A DNA stretch of 42,131 nucleotides from assembly GCA_018524725.1 (NCBI GenBank), contig JAEUWP010000089.1, positions 1-42,131 on the forward strand. The letters run 5' to 3'. Of this stretch, positions 12,048 to 21,132 are shown in pieces; the stretch's first letter is position 1; every line of letters starts with the position of its first letter. This DNA is from Podaxis mareebaensis (taxonomy: Eukaryota > Basidiomycota > Agaricomycetes > Agaricales > Agaricaceae). Below the pieces are notes generated by a model, which had not been told where the DNA came from, searched no databases, and saw nothing but the letters and a program-made list of their open reading frames with translations. The position numbers were made by a program, and so were the translations under genes.

Positions 12048-12060
12048 GGTTATGGGCCCC
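12048..12060 (+). promoter_or_regulatory. Primer-binding site for a half initiator-Met tRNA
   Basis: GGTTATGGGCCCC abuts the 5' LTR with no gap. Its reverse complement, GGGGCCCATAACC, matches the anticodon stem-loop of initiator methionine tRNA (CAT anticodon) rather than the 3' acceptor end. This is the arrangement known for Drosophila copia and yeast Ty5, where a tRNA half cut in the anticodon loop primes minus-strand synthesis. The host tRNA is not in this window. Confidence 0.8.
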
Positions 12061-12235
12061 GAGACTCTCCTTCCGAGGATTCTCTCCTATTAATTTAGGA
12101 TTGAGATAAAGATGTCTTGGGATATCTGCCTATTTTCTACCTTAACTGTTATCTGTATACAACATTATACTAACACCCCATTTTTACTTATGCTTAGTCG
12201 ATTTCTTATCAGCCAACTTCTTTGATACATCAAAT

Positions 12236-15200
12236 ATGGCTTCAACTATTGCTACTTCTTCCCTTCCTAAACTTGAGGGCCCTTCTAACTACAAGTTCTG
12301 GGCTCGTTGCCTTCAAGGTGCACTTTCCTTGATTAGTGTCACTGGTTCCACGGAAACAGGCTGGTCCTTGACCAATGGGACGGCGACAGATCCTGCCGAT
12401 GATAATGCAGCAGAGGCAGCGCGGCAAAACCAGATGAAGGCACAAGCCTTATCAATCATCGAAAACACGCTGCCAGACTCCATGCTGCTTCATGGCAAAT
12501 CAGACCCAGAAGACTTATGGGCTTATCTCCAAACCCAATTTGGAACGCTTGGCCCAGCTAACGTCTACGGCTTGTTCACCCGAGCTCTGAAGAAGAGAAT
12601 CACCGGCAAGAGAGATATTGCGGTTGATATTGCCGAGATGGCAACTCTCTTTACCCAGGTTGAGGAAGCTACAGCTGCCATCCCTGAGGTTCTCAGAGCT
12701 ATGGTTCTTCTTTCGGCTATTCCGGACGATTGGGACTCGGTCCGACAATCGTTGTTGACCAATAATACTACGATCAAAGCCTTAACTTGGCGAGTGGTCG
12801 CAGATGCTTTAAATGCTGAATGGGCTCAGCGGAATGGACGTAACAAAATGTCCACCCATCTCGCCAATGCTCAATCTGCTAACAAAGCTAAACTTCCCAA
12901 TGACCAAGGCAGTCCTTCTGCCTGGAACAAAACTCGTCCGGGTCCACCTTGGAGTCGATTTATCTCTCAGCCTGTCGGCCGGGATAAAACCTCCAATGGT
13001 CCTAAGCCTCAAGGCCAACCTAGCAGTCAGCCTGGTCAATGGCAGACCGTCAAGCCGAAGAAGAAAAGGGCTCCCAAGAAGAAGAAGTCCCCTAACACCT
13101 CAGCTAAACCAGCTGACTCCATGGCGGGTTTTGCTGCACCTGCTCACCTAGCAGCAGCACCTCCAATTCCCCCTGCTGGTGCTGGTAGACCTTACACTGG
13201 TCCCAATATGCACCCATTCGACCTCTTAGATCGAATCCAGAGGCCGCAAGTGAATGCACCTCACGTTCTGCCTCAGGCTTTGGTCCAACAACGCCTAGCT
13301 GCTATGGTTCCGCAGGATCGCCCCCTGCTTCCTTCACTTTCTCGACGGGTACGATCTCAAAACCCTGTTCCCATCGCCCCTACTTACTCTTCTGCCTTGC
13401 AGGAGAAGCATAAGTTTGAGGAGTCTAAAATAGAGGCCAGTAACCTCTGTCTTACTGCTATTCTTGAGCTTGAGATACTAAATCTCGCACAGGAAGCGCA
13501 AGAGACCCTCAAGGCGATGAAACGTCAAAAGACTGATACGGTGACTAAGTCGCTGGATCAGCTCCGAGAGGAACAGAAGATCCAGACCCAATGTCATCGC
13601 GACATTAACTGCGCCCGTAAGCTTCGTCCCCGACCTCTCATCAAACGAAGCGTTGAGGAGCTGATTGAGGAAACATTACTCCTCATGTCGCTAGAAGACG
13701 CGTCAGAGAAAGCGAAATCCTTCGACGAAGACTTCCCGCCACTTCCGGGACAGTCCGGTCTTCTTCCACCCGGTCACCCAGTCGAGGTAGGCAATTATGC
13801 TCGATGTGTCCGAATGGGTAAATGGACTAAAAATCCACCCAAGAAGACCTCACCTTCCATGCAGCGTGCTGAAAAGCTGTATGATGTCGTCGAAGAAGCT
13901 CTTCATGAACACGAGGAAGAGAAGCAGAGGAAGGCAAAGGCCTTGCGCTTCAAGAAAGGCAAGACCAAGGCTATCGGGGAGAACTACATCCCACCGGTAG
14001 GTCGCTTCTATCAAGATCTGATGAACCAATTAATTCATTTTGGTGTCATTCAGGATACTTGCGAAGTCGATCCTAAAGTATGTGTTAATCCTATTGGTCG
14101 ATTACGGCTCATTCATTTCCTTGTTACTCAACAGGGAGAACAGAGCTCTCGTGCCCTCCAAGAGGCACTTGCTGTGATCAACAAGAATCCTGAAGGTTAT
14201 CCATCTGACCCTAAAGATGTTGAATACCTTTACTCAATAGGTTTAACAGAATGCGAGTGGGATGAAGCAATGGCGCCTTCGACCTCGTCGGTTGATGTTC
14301 CGCCTGCACCTCCTTCTTCTCCACACCTTCCCGGAGCATCTCATCCGAATGATGAAATAGATCTCGTCGGGAGCGAAGTCGAAGATCGCCCGCCTTTGGT
14401 AAACGGCCCACGTCATCTCGAGGACATTGATTACGATGCCGATGACACAAGTGATGCCGATAGCGACTTCGAGAAGAAGAAAGGCATGGGGTATGTAATC
14501 CATATCTTATCACCATCATCTGATGCTGATCACCTCCACACTCAGACCGGTCACGATGCTTCCTCTCGGGAAGAAGAAGGGCAAGCTCGGCAAGAAGCGC
14601 CGTGCCAAGGCCAAATGTCGCGAGGTTTAGAGGATCGTCCGTGCAGGACAAAAGGAGGAAGAGGAGATGAGCACCTACTGTCACGGGAACGGGTACTTAG
14701 GTGGCTCATAGATTTGGACAATGTAAATTTTTGCGATGGATCATGTACAGAATCCGTAGCGATGTGCACAAGCACATCTCGCTTTAATGTTATTCATTCT
14801 GTGCATGAACCCCCCTGTCCGAAATCCTCTAAGATCGCAACATATCCAGATGATGAACCGATATATATGGATGAGTATAACGCTATCTGGTTATTAGACT
14901 CAGGAGCATCTGGCCATTATACACCATATATGGAAGATTTCATTGACTTCCAATATTATCCTGACCCTATAACCGTATACACAGCTGGTGATCCAATGAT
15001 ATCACCAGGACACGGTACTGTCTTAATAGAAACCGTGGTCAATACAGATAACGGCACACGGATCCTTAATCATTCATATTTATATCCGGTGCATTACTTA
15101 CAAGGTAGCGGAGATCGATTGTTATCAGTTGGTCAGCTCGCAAAAGCTGGAGCTAAAATTGAAACCACTGATACTTGCTCACACGTCAACAATTCCTTAG

Positions 15201-16969
15201 GCGAACCGATACTAGTTGCACAACCTCAAATAGGTTGTTCACCTACTCTCCATTATGTGAAGAGTAAGATAATTAAATCGCAAAGCGACATGCACGCTTT
15301 TGCAACTAGTACTTTGCCAGGGTATGACATCCTACATAATAGGATGGGACACCCATCAGATCGTATCCTCAAGCACTTTGAGACAAATACAATCGGCTTT
15401 CCTCATGTAGAAATTCCCAAAAATAGCATAAAACCATGTGAAGGTTGCACTATGGGAAAAATGCATCAGAAAAGCTTTAACATAAACTTCGAGAGAGCAT
15501 CTAGGCCTCTAGAAAGAATCCACTCGGATCTTTTAGAAATGCCCAAAGTCAGTTACCAAAAATACAAATGGGTAATGACTATCTTAGACGACTTCTCCTC
15601 AAATGCTTGGGTTCATTTACTTCATAAAAAATCTGAAGCACCTACAGTAATGAAGAACTTCTTGACCTTAGTCGGAAAACATATCGGCGGACAAGTAAAG
15701 TTCTTACATACTGACCGAGGAGGAGAATACATTCAAGAAAGCCTACAAGCTTTCTTACGCTCTCAAGGGATTATCCATGTGACTAGCGCTCCACATGCTC
15801 ACCAACAGAATGGTAGAGCGGAACGCCTCAACCGAACTTTAATGGATAAAGCAGAAGCCATGCGGCATCATGCTTGTATTCCAGATGGTTGGTGGGAATT
15901 TGCGATTGATACAGCTTGTTATCTTTACAATCGCACTCCTATGTCACGCTTAGACTGGAAAACCCCTCAAGAAGTTTTAACAGGTGTCAAACCCGATGTT
16001 TCTAAATTCAGAACCTTTGGATGTGGCGCTTACGCGTTCTTACCCAAAGAAGTCCGAAAAGATAAACTATCCCCAAAGTCGGAATTAATGATATTCCTGG
16101 GATACTCTCCGGACCGGAAGAATTATCTATTTATGTGTCATATGCAAGGAAATGTACTTTACATTTCACCAACTGCTATATTTGACGAACAATTCTTCCC
16201 TAAATGTTCTGAAAAGAAACATAGATCGAGTAGTAGTCGAAGTTCTTCTTCAAGAACTCCTACACCTCAAAGCGAGGTAATTATTTACCCTAGACAGGAT
16301 AATTCGAGGTCACCACCTCCGGAACGACCCTCGGCTCCTACGCCACCATCATCCTCATCGTCCAGTCCAGACCCTAGATATTGGAATGGAACTCCAGAAA
16401 ATGATGATGACGATAAGGATAACAGCGGTAATCAATCAAGAAAAGAACAAGATTCCGATCTTGAATACGCTGATCCTGAAGATTATCCTGATCTAGAAAG
16501 ACATTCGCCTGTGCATAGCACTGATCCGAATGAGAATCGAGATCCGTCTCCATATTTGGATGACTTCGAAGAAAGAGGTGATGATCGTCCATATACAGAC
16601 TCTCCCCCTGTTCCTCAGTCACCAAGATTAGAAGATCATGAGAATCGCGGCGATGATCCTCCTTTTAGGGAATCATCATCAAGCCCTGTACCCAGGACTT
16701 CCGAAAGCGAAGTACCACAAGGTACCACAACGACATCTTCTAGGTTCTCACCCATGAGACCAGCACAAAAACGTCAAGCCACTTCTCCGCCATGGATTCA
16801 ACAATGGCAAATGCCTTCTAATCAACGTCCTCAAAGAGAATGTAGGGTTCCTTCCAAACCCGGTAATATATATGGAGATCAACATCCAGTACAAGTACTA
16901 CGTAATTATCGAGGCTTCGAATGGATACCTCCTAAAGGAGAACCATTACTCAAGCGTGTTCGCAAATGA
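12236..16969 (+). CDS. copia Gag-protease-integrase part of the polyprotein
   Basis: This 1,577-codon frame starts at the first ATG after the leader. An N-terminal copia Gag domain (UBN2-like, about residues 10-210) is followed by a basic linker. A long charged region of about 600 residues then follows with no CCHC knuckle that I can find. The aspartic protease motif WLLDSGASGHYTP lies near 885. The pre-integrase HHCC region (HNRMGHPS...PCEGC) lies near 1033. The integrase core carries HSD near 1096, HTD near 1159 and E near 1195, with exactly 35 residues between the last two. A serine/proline-rich tail ends at TGA 16967-16969. The frame continues unshifted into the reverse transcriptase part, so this TGA is probably a disabling mutation of a CGA codon, not the natural end. 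Confidence 0.95.
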   Translation: MASTIATSSLPKLEGPSNYKFWARCLQGALSLISVTGSTETGWSLTNGTATDPADDNAAEAARQNQMKAQALSIIENTLPDSMLLHGKSDPEDLWAYLQTQFGTLGPANVYGLFTRALKKRITGKRDIAVDIAEMATLFTQVEEATAAIPEVLRAMVLLSAIPDDWDSVRQSLLTNNTTIKALTWRVVADALNAEWAQRNGRNKMSTHLANAQSANKAKLPNDQGSPSAWNKTRPGPPWSRFISQPVGRDKTSNGPKPQGQPSSQPGQWQTVKPKKKRAPKKKKSPNTSAKPADSMAGFAAPAHLAAAPPIPPAGAGRPYTGPNMHPFDLLDRIQRPQVNAPHVLPQALVQQRLAAMVPQDRPLLPSLSRRVRSQNPVPIAPTYSSALQEKHKFEESKIEASNLCLTAILELEILNLAQEAQETLKAMKRQKTDTVTKSLDQLREEQKIQTQCHRDINCARKLRPRPLIKRSVEELIEETLLLMSLEDASEKAKSFDEDFPPLPGQSGLLPPGHPVEVGNYARCVRMGKWTKNPPKKTSPSMQRAEKLYDVVEEALHEHEEEKQRKAKALRFKKGKTKAIGENYIPPVGRFYQDLMNQLIHFGVIQDTCEVDPKVCVNPIGRLRLIHFLVTQQGEQSSRALQEALAVINKNPEGYPSDPKDVEYLYSIGLTECEWDEAMAPSTSSVDVPPAPPSSPHLPGASHPNDEIDLVGSEVEDRPPLVNGPRHLEDIDYDADDTSDADSDFEKKKGMGYVIHILSPSSDADHLHTQTGHDASSREEEGQARQEAPCQGQMSRGLEDRPCRTKGGRGDEHLLSRERVLRWLIDLDNVNFCDGSCTESVAMCTSTSRFNVIHSVHEPPCPKSSKIATYPDDEPIYMDEYNAIWLLDSGASGHYTPYMEDFIDFQYYPDPITVYTAGDPMISPGHGTVLIETVVNTDNGTRILNHSYLYPVHYLQGSGDRLLSVGQLAKAGAKIETTDTCSHVNNSLGEPILVAQPQIGCSPTLHYVKSKIIKSQSDMHAFATSTLPGYDILHNRMGHPSDRILKHFETNTIGFPHVEIPKNSIKPCEGCTMGKMHQKSFNINFERASRPLERIHSDLLEMPKVSYQKYKWVMTILDDFSSNAWVHLLHKKSEAPTVMKNFLTLVGKHIGGQVKFLHTDRGGEYIQESLQAFLRSQGIIHVTSAPHAHQQNGRAERLNRTLMDKAEAMRHHACIPDGWWEFAIDTACYLYNRTPMSRLDWKTPQEVLTGVKPDVSKFRTFGCGAYAFLPKEVRKDKLSPKSELMIFLGYSPDRKNYLFMCHMQGNVLYISPTAIFDEQFFPKCSEKKHRSSSSRSSSSRTPTPQSEVIIYPRQDNSRSPPPERPSAPTPPSSSSSSPDPRYWNGTPENDDDDKDNSGNQSRKEQDSDLEYADPEDYPDLERHSPVHSTDPNENRDPSPYLDDFEERGDDRPYTDSPPVPQSPRLEDHENRGDDPPFRESSSSPVPRTSESEVPQGTTTTSSRFSPMRPAQKRQATSPPWIQQWQMPSNQRPQRECRVPSKPGNIYGDQHPVQVLRNYRGFEWIPPKGEPLLKRVRK

Positions 16970-18700
16970 AGCCCGGTAGCACTTCCCGATGTTGAAAATG
17001 AAATGCCACCTGATGAACAAACACTTGATTCTTCGCAAACTTCTACATCAATGGAACTAATGATGGTACATCACGTAAACAAGTTATGCAAAGAAGGAGG
17101 AGTACAGTTCATCGATTTTCTTTTCGCGAACAAAGTTGATGCGTCATATACCCCTAAAGTCTTCAAAGACTTAACTAAACTCCCCAAGGAAATCCGCGAT
17201 AAGTGGTATAGAGCTTGTCTTGAGGAGATAGACGCATTAAAGAAACGACAAGTCTATGAACTAGTCGAACTTCCGAAAGGAAGAAAAGCGATTGGTAATC
17301 GATGGGTATTCACTCCAAAATCTGATGGCAGATTCAGATCTCGATTAGTCGCACAAGGGTTCTCACAAATCGAAGGTATTGACTTCGATGAACTCTTTTC
17401 TCCTGTTGTCCGGTACGAGACCGCACGATTGCTATTTGCGATAGCTGCCCTCGAGGACTGGGATATGTTTGGTCTTGACGTGAAGACTGCTTATCTCTAC
17501 GGACATTTAAAGGAAGAAATCTATATGCGACAACCAGAAGGTTTCGTCCAGAAAGGACAAGAAACCAAAGTATGGCGCCTGAAACGCACTCTATATGGTC
17601 TCAAACAAGCTGGTCGCCAATGGTGGCTAGAAGTTACCAATTCGATGAAAGCACTAGGCTTCAAACGTGCATCACTTGATGCTGGAGTCTATTATTACCA
17701 TGATACACGAGAGAAATCTCTTATCATTGCACTACTTTATGTGGATGATGCGGCTTTCATAGGACCGCGTGGATCAAAAGTTCTTCATCGAAAAATGGAA
17801 GCATTCATGGAAAAATGGGAATGTCGATTCCTAGGTGAATTAACCGAATTCCTTGGAATGCGTATCACACGAGACCGCGATAATCAGTTGATTATGATTG
17901 ATCAGCAACCTTACCTTGATAAGGTTTTAGAATGTTTCAATGTGGTTGAAAAAGCCGAAAATACTCCATTGCCGAGAGACTTCGTCTTTACTACGGCAAC
18001 TGAACAGGCATCTGCTAATTTTAGGCAGAAATACCAACAACTGGTTGGATCTTTGATGTACTTGATGATCGGATCACGTCCCGATATTGCTTTTGCAGTC
18101 GTCAAGTTATCCCAACAGATGACGAACCCATCATGGGAACACTATAAAGCCGGCTTACATACTTTACGATACCTTCGCGGCACATCTAAATATGCCATTG
18201 TCTATGATGGACAAACAAACGAAGGAATCAATGTGTTCTCTGATTCAGATTGGGCACAAGATCCAGAAACGAGGAAATCAGTCACTGGCTTCTTTATCAG
18301 AATAGCCGGAGCAGCCGTTTCATGGCTATCTCGGTGCCAGAAGACTGTTGCCTTATCGTCGACAGAAGCCGAATATATGGCTTTATCTGATGCCAGTCGA
18401 CAAATAGAATGGACAGTTAACCTGCTCACTGAAATCAGCATTAATCCTGAACGGATCAAGAAACCACACTTGTTCGGTGATAACCGAGGTTCAGTATTTT
18501 GGGCCAAAAATCCGGTTACTGAAAAACGTTCAAAACATGTGGATGTTAAGTACCACTATATCCGCAATTTACTTGAGGACGAAAAATTCCTCTTGTATAA
18601 TATTAAAGGAACAGAAAATCCTGCGGATTTATTAACTAAGAATCTCGACACGCAGAAGTTTAACAACTTTTTGCCTGCCTTAGGCGTCGAATTCTTTTGA
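16970..18700 (+). CDS. copia reverse transcriptase-RNase H part of the polyprotein
   Basis: This is the same frame as the upstream part, open from just after the TGA to the stop at 18698-18700; the first ATG is at 17003. The reverse transcriptase begins near NRWVFTPKSDGRFRSRLVAQ. It contains the FGLDVKTAYLYG block with a catalytic aspartate, LYGLKQAGRQWW, and the YVDDAAF active site (about 17739-17759). The copia RNase H follows with FSDSDWAQDPETRKS, ALSSTEAEYMAL and KHVDVKYHYIRN, keeping the D, E and H positions. Translation of this half would need readthrough of the TGA or an internal start, so it may not be made from this copy. Confidence 0.95.
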   Translation, partial: SPVALPDVENEMPPDEQTLDSSQTSTSMELMMVHHVNKLCKEGGVQFIDFLFANKVDASYTPKVFKDLTKLPKEIRDKWYRACLEEIDALKKRQVYELVELPKGRKAIGNRWVFTPKSDGRFRSRLVAQGFSQIEGIDFDELFSPVVRYETARLLFAIAALEDWDMFGLDVKTAYLYGHLKEEIYMRQPEGFVQKGQETKVWRLKRTLYGLKQAGRQWWLEVTNSMKALGFKRASLDAGVYYYHDTREKSLIIALLYVDDAAFIGPRGSKVLHRKMEAFMEKWECRFLGELTEFLGMRITRDRDNQLIMIDQQPYLDKVLECFNVVEKAENTPLPRDFVFTTATEQASANFRQKYQQLVGSLMYLMIGSRPDIAFAVVKLSQQMTNPSWEHYKAGLHTLRYLRGTSKYAIVYDGQTNEGINVFSDSDWAQDPETRKSVTGFFIRIAGAAVSWLSRCQKTVALSSTEAEYMALSDASRQIEWTVNLLTEISINPERIKKPHLFGDNRGSVFWAKNPVTEKRSKHVDVKYHYIRNLLEDEKFLLYNIKGTENPADLLTKNLDTQKFNNFLPALGVEFF

Positions 18701-18725
18701 ACTTCACGCTCTGACAATTTCGAGC

Positions 18726-18734
18726 GAGGAGGAG
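18726..18734 (+). promoter_or_regulatory. copia polypurine tract
   Basis: GAGGAGGAG directly abuts the 3' LTR, the position required for the plus-strand primer. It lies 26 bp after the stop of the polyprotein. Confidence 0.9.
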
Positions 18735-19376
18735 TGTTGAGGAATGAATCAGCATTACGCTTACGCGTACACTTGCCATCGGCAGTACATGCTGAATCCT
18801 CGACCCATGCGCTCTGCATTAACAGAGCAAGACATATTTTTGGAACCCTCCATAGCTTCGTGCTATGTTTAGATTGATCCGTTTCCATTAATACTTTTAT
18901 ACACATACGTAGACGTATGGCCTGTGTTAGTATTACTCATATCCTCATGGATTATGACTAGTAGAAACATTCTTTGACTGCGGATGACTCCTGTAGCATA
19001 CGGTAGAGTCATGTTTCATCTATTTTTATTCCTTACATGCACAATCTTCATGCTATACGCGTGTATGCCTTATGTTTTATTTACTCATGCATGTACCTTA
19101 CCCTTGACCCAGTGTCGTAGCTCTACGGTATTTAAACCTTCATGTAGTAGTGTACTTTCTTCACTGGAGTCTTACATTCCTCGTCTACTCGATTACCCAG
19201 CTACACTAAGCTCACCATTCCTCGCTACTTCCAAGCCGGTCATATCTTTACTGGTACTCCCTGCAACTCGCCTTTTACTCATTTCTTCCCAGTTCGACCA
19301 GCCTCGGATTGTGAGTAACTGGTTTACTCTCCACTGACGCAATGCTTGTGTAGCGGCAACCGTTCTCCCCTCGTCA
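18735..19376 (+). repeat. copia 3' LTR
   Basis: This 642-bp LTR begins TGTTGAGGAATG and ends CCCCTCGTCA. Relative to the 5' LTR the decayed (TG/CA) state occurs here at 18887, 18918, 19062, 19151 and 19265. The intact CG occurs here at 18767, 18859 and 19354. Both LTRs contain a 117-codon open frame (18984-19337 here), which I regard as chance. Confidence 0.97.
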
Positions 19377-19381
19377 AGATA
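19377..19381. repeat. copia target-site duplication, right (AGATA)
   Basis: This is an exact copy of AGATA at 11401-11405, directly after the 3' LTR. Confidence 0.95.
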
Positions 19382-20742
19382 CAGTGAATAGCAGCACTGG
19401 CAATAACTGGGGGACTCTGATCCACCCCCAATGACTTACTAGATGCACATGCAGGTCTACTCCCACTAAAACACTTACTAGACAGCATCTGCTATAGGAA
19501 CATCCTCAGGATATGCACGCTACCACTCTCAAACCCATTAGCTGGGATAGCAAGAAGGGCACACAGGGCGAACGACAAGAAACACCTCACAAACCTCTAC
19601 ATACTGCTATGATGCTATGAACTCAATCCCAAGAAAATAGAAACCATCAAGCCAGGAAAGTACACCTCAGCAGATGAACTCCCAATTGAGACCCACATAG
19701 CAGAGAAAAGAGAAACCTCTATCCAGGACGAGCTAGAAGACAGGGAAAACTATAAAATCTTCTCTGATGGATCTGGGCACAATGGAAAGGCAGGAGCAGC
19801 AGCAATCCTATACAGGGGGAATGATACAACCCCTCTCTGGAAGTTACAACTCCACCTTGGAATGCTCAGGGAACACACAACCTACGAGGTGGAGGCAGTG
19901 GGTTCAATACTAGCCATGAAGCTGGCAAGCATGGTAGTGCACCCCAGGGGAAGGGAAAGAGGACTGGAAAGGATCACACAGATCACACATTACACAGACA
20001 ACCAGTCGATCATCAAAGCACTCCAGTCAAGAAAAGGGAAATCAGGGCAGTATCTGATCGAAAACTTTAGAAAACAAGCTCAAAAAGTCTCACAGAACGG
20101 CACAAAAATCAAAACCCGCTGGATCTCAGCCCACTCAGGTGTCAGGGGTAACAAGACAGTTGACTTAGCAGCCAAAGAAGCCGCAGAAGGGACATCCAGC
20201 CCAGCAGAAGACCTGCCGAAGCTACTGAAAAAGCCCCTACCAATCAGCAAGGCTGCCCTAAACAGGCCAAAACGGAGGAGATAAACCTAAGATGGAAAGC
20301 AGAATGGGCAAAATCACCATGCTGGGAGCGAATGAACCAAATAGACCCAGACCATCCTTACAAGAAATTCAGAAAATGGAAGGACGGCCTCACATGAAAC
20401 CAGGGGAGTATATTAATTCAACTAAGGAGTGGTCATCTGCCAATTAATGCATACCTTAAAAAGATAGGTCAGAGGGACAATGACAAATGCGATTGGTGCT
20501 GGGAAAGCACAAGACGCTACATCCCAGAGACCATTAAGCACTTCATTCTGGACTGTCTGAAGCATGACAATGAAAGGGCAACAATGCGGAAGCGGTTAGG
20601 CAGAGGAAACTCTTACGAACTCAAGGAAATCTTCACATCAGAGCAAGGAGTAAAGGAGCTCCTAAACTACCTAGACGCAACGAAGAGATTCAGGCAAACC
20701 ATGGGATCGCTCAAGATCAAGGAAACCAACACCAACACCTAG
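19382..20742 (+). pseudogene. LINE ORF2, 3' part: RNase H and zinc motif
   Basis: This continues ORF2 after the copia insertion. The RNase H domain shows FSDGSGHNGKAGAA, a glutamate in TTYEVEAVGS, YTDNQSI and AHSGVRGNKTVDLAA, so the catalytic D-E-D-H/D positions are visible. A C-terminal Zn-binding motif, CDWCWES...HFILDC, follows near 20488-20556. Stops are all TGA: 19385, 19418, 19610 and 20395. One single-base frameshift lies near 20270. The natural end is TAG 20740-20742. CpG is much more frequent here than in the 5' part of the same element. Confidence 0.92.
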
Positions 20743-21120
20743 ACAAGCTGCACCAACCCACCTCAACCCACACATCACACCACCCTCAAAAGGCCACCTC
20801 GACGATCGTTACTTAACGATATGAACCAGAACGCTGGAAGGGCAGGCAACAGACCCCTCCCAGCCTGGCCGACAGCCAGCAAACACTCAGAATCAGGATA
20901 TAGGAACAGATGGCGACGCGGGGAGGGAGGTGATGCTTCAAACGGCGTTTCCGTGCCGGACAGTGGGGGGAGCGAGCACTGGGGGTGCGCCGTCCACTGG
21001 GCTGAAGCATACCTGTGCGGCTAATCAGGGCATAGGGCCCTGGGAACCACTCTCTTAGTCGTAGGATTGCGATGTCCGTCATGTACAGTAGATATGTGGA
21101 CAATAAAATGAAAAAAAAAA
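20743..21120 (+). other. LINE 3' UTR and A tract
   Basis: This non-coding 3' end is CpG-rich. It contains a small perfect hairpin (ATCGTT, ACTT, AACGAT, about 20804-20819). It ends in AATAAAATG and ten A residues that abut the right-hand target duplication. A 210-codon antisense open frame that crosses from here into the F-box relic is a chance fusion. Confidence 0.8.
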
Positions 21121-21132
21121 AGAAGTCGGGAT
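21121..21132. repeat. LINE target-site duplication, right copy
   Basis: AGAAGTCGGGAT directly follows the A tract. It pairs with AGAAGTCAGGAT at 7010-7021 (11 of 12 identical) and keeps the CpG lost in the left copy. Confidence 0.88.

Larger units (their letters stand above)
11406..19376 (+). mobile_element. Ty1/copia LTR retrotransposon, structurally complete
   Basis: This 7,971-bp element has two 642-bp LTRs with TG...CA ends, a primer-binding site directly after the 5' LTR, one long Gag-Pol frame (12236-18700), a polypurine tract at the 3' LTR, and a 5-bp AGATA duplication. It sits inside LINE ORF2 in the same orientation. The LTRs differ at 8 of 642 positions. The coding frame has a single in-frame TGA (16967-16969) and no frameshift, so it is clearly younger than its LINE host. 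Its order Gag-PR-IN-RT-RH defines copia rather than gypsy. Confidence 0.98.
7022..21120 (+). mobile_element. Full-length LINE (Tad1/L1-like), split by copia
   Basis: This is a non-LTR retrotransposon of about 6,123 bp once the copia insertion (11406-19376 plus one AGATA) is removed. It has a short 5' leader, a Gag-like ORF1 with zinc knuckles (7074-8702), an ORF2 with endonuclease, reverse transcriptase, RNase H and a C-terminal zinc motif (8803-20742), a 3' UTR, and a terminal A tract (21111-21120) after an AATAAA-like motif. It inserted into F-box gene copy A and is flanked by a 12-bp target duplication. The domain order and RNase H fit the fungal Tad1 clade. The element is dead: ORF1 has five in-frame stops, and ORF2 has twelve stops and two frameshifts. 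Confidence 0.95.
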
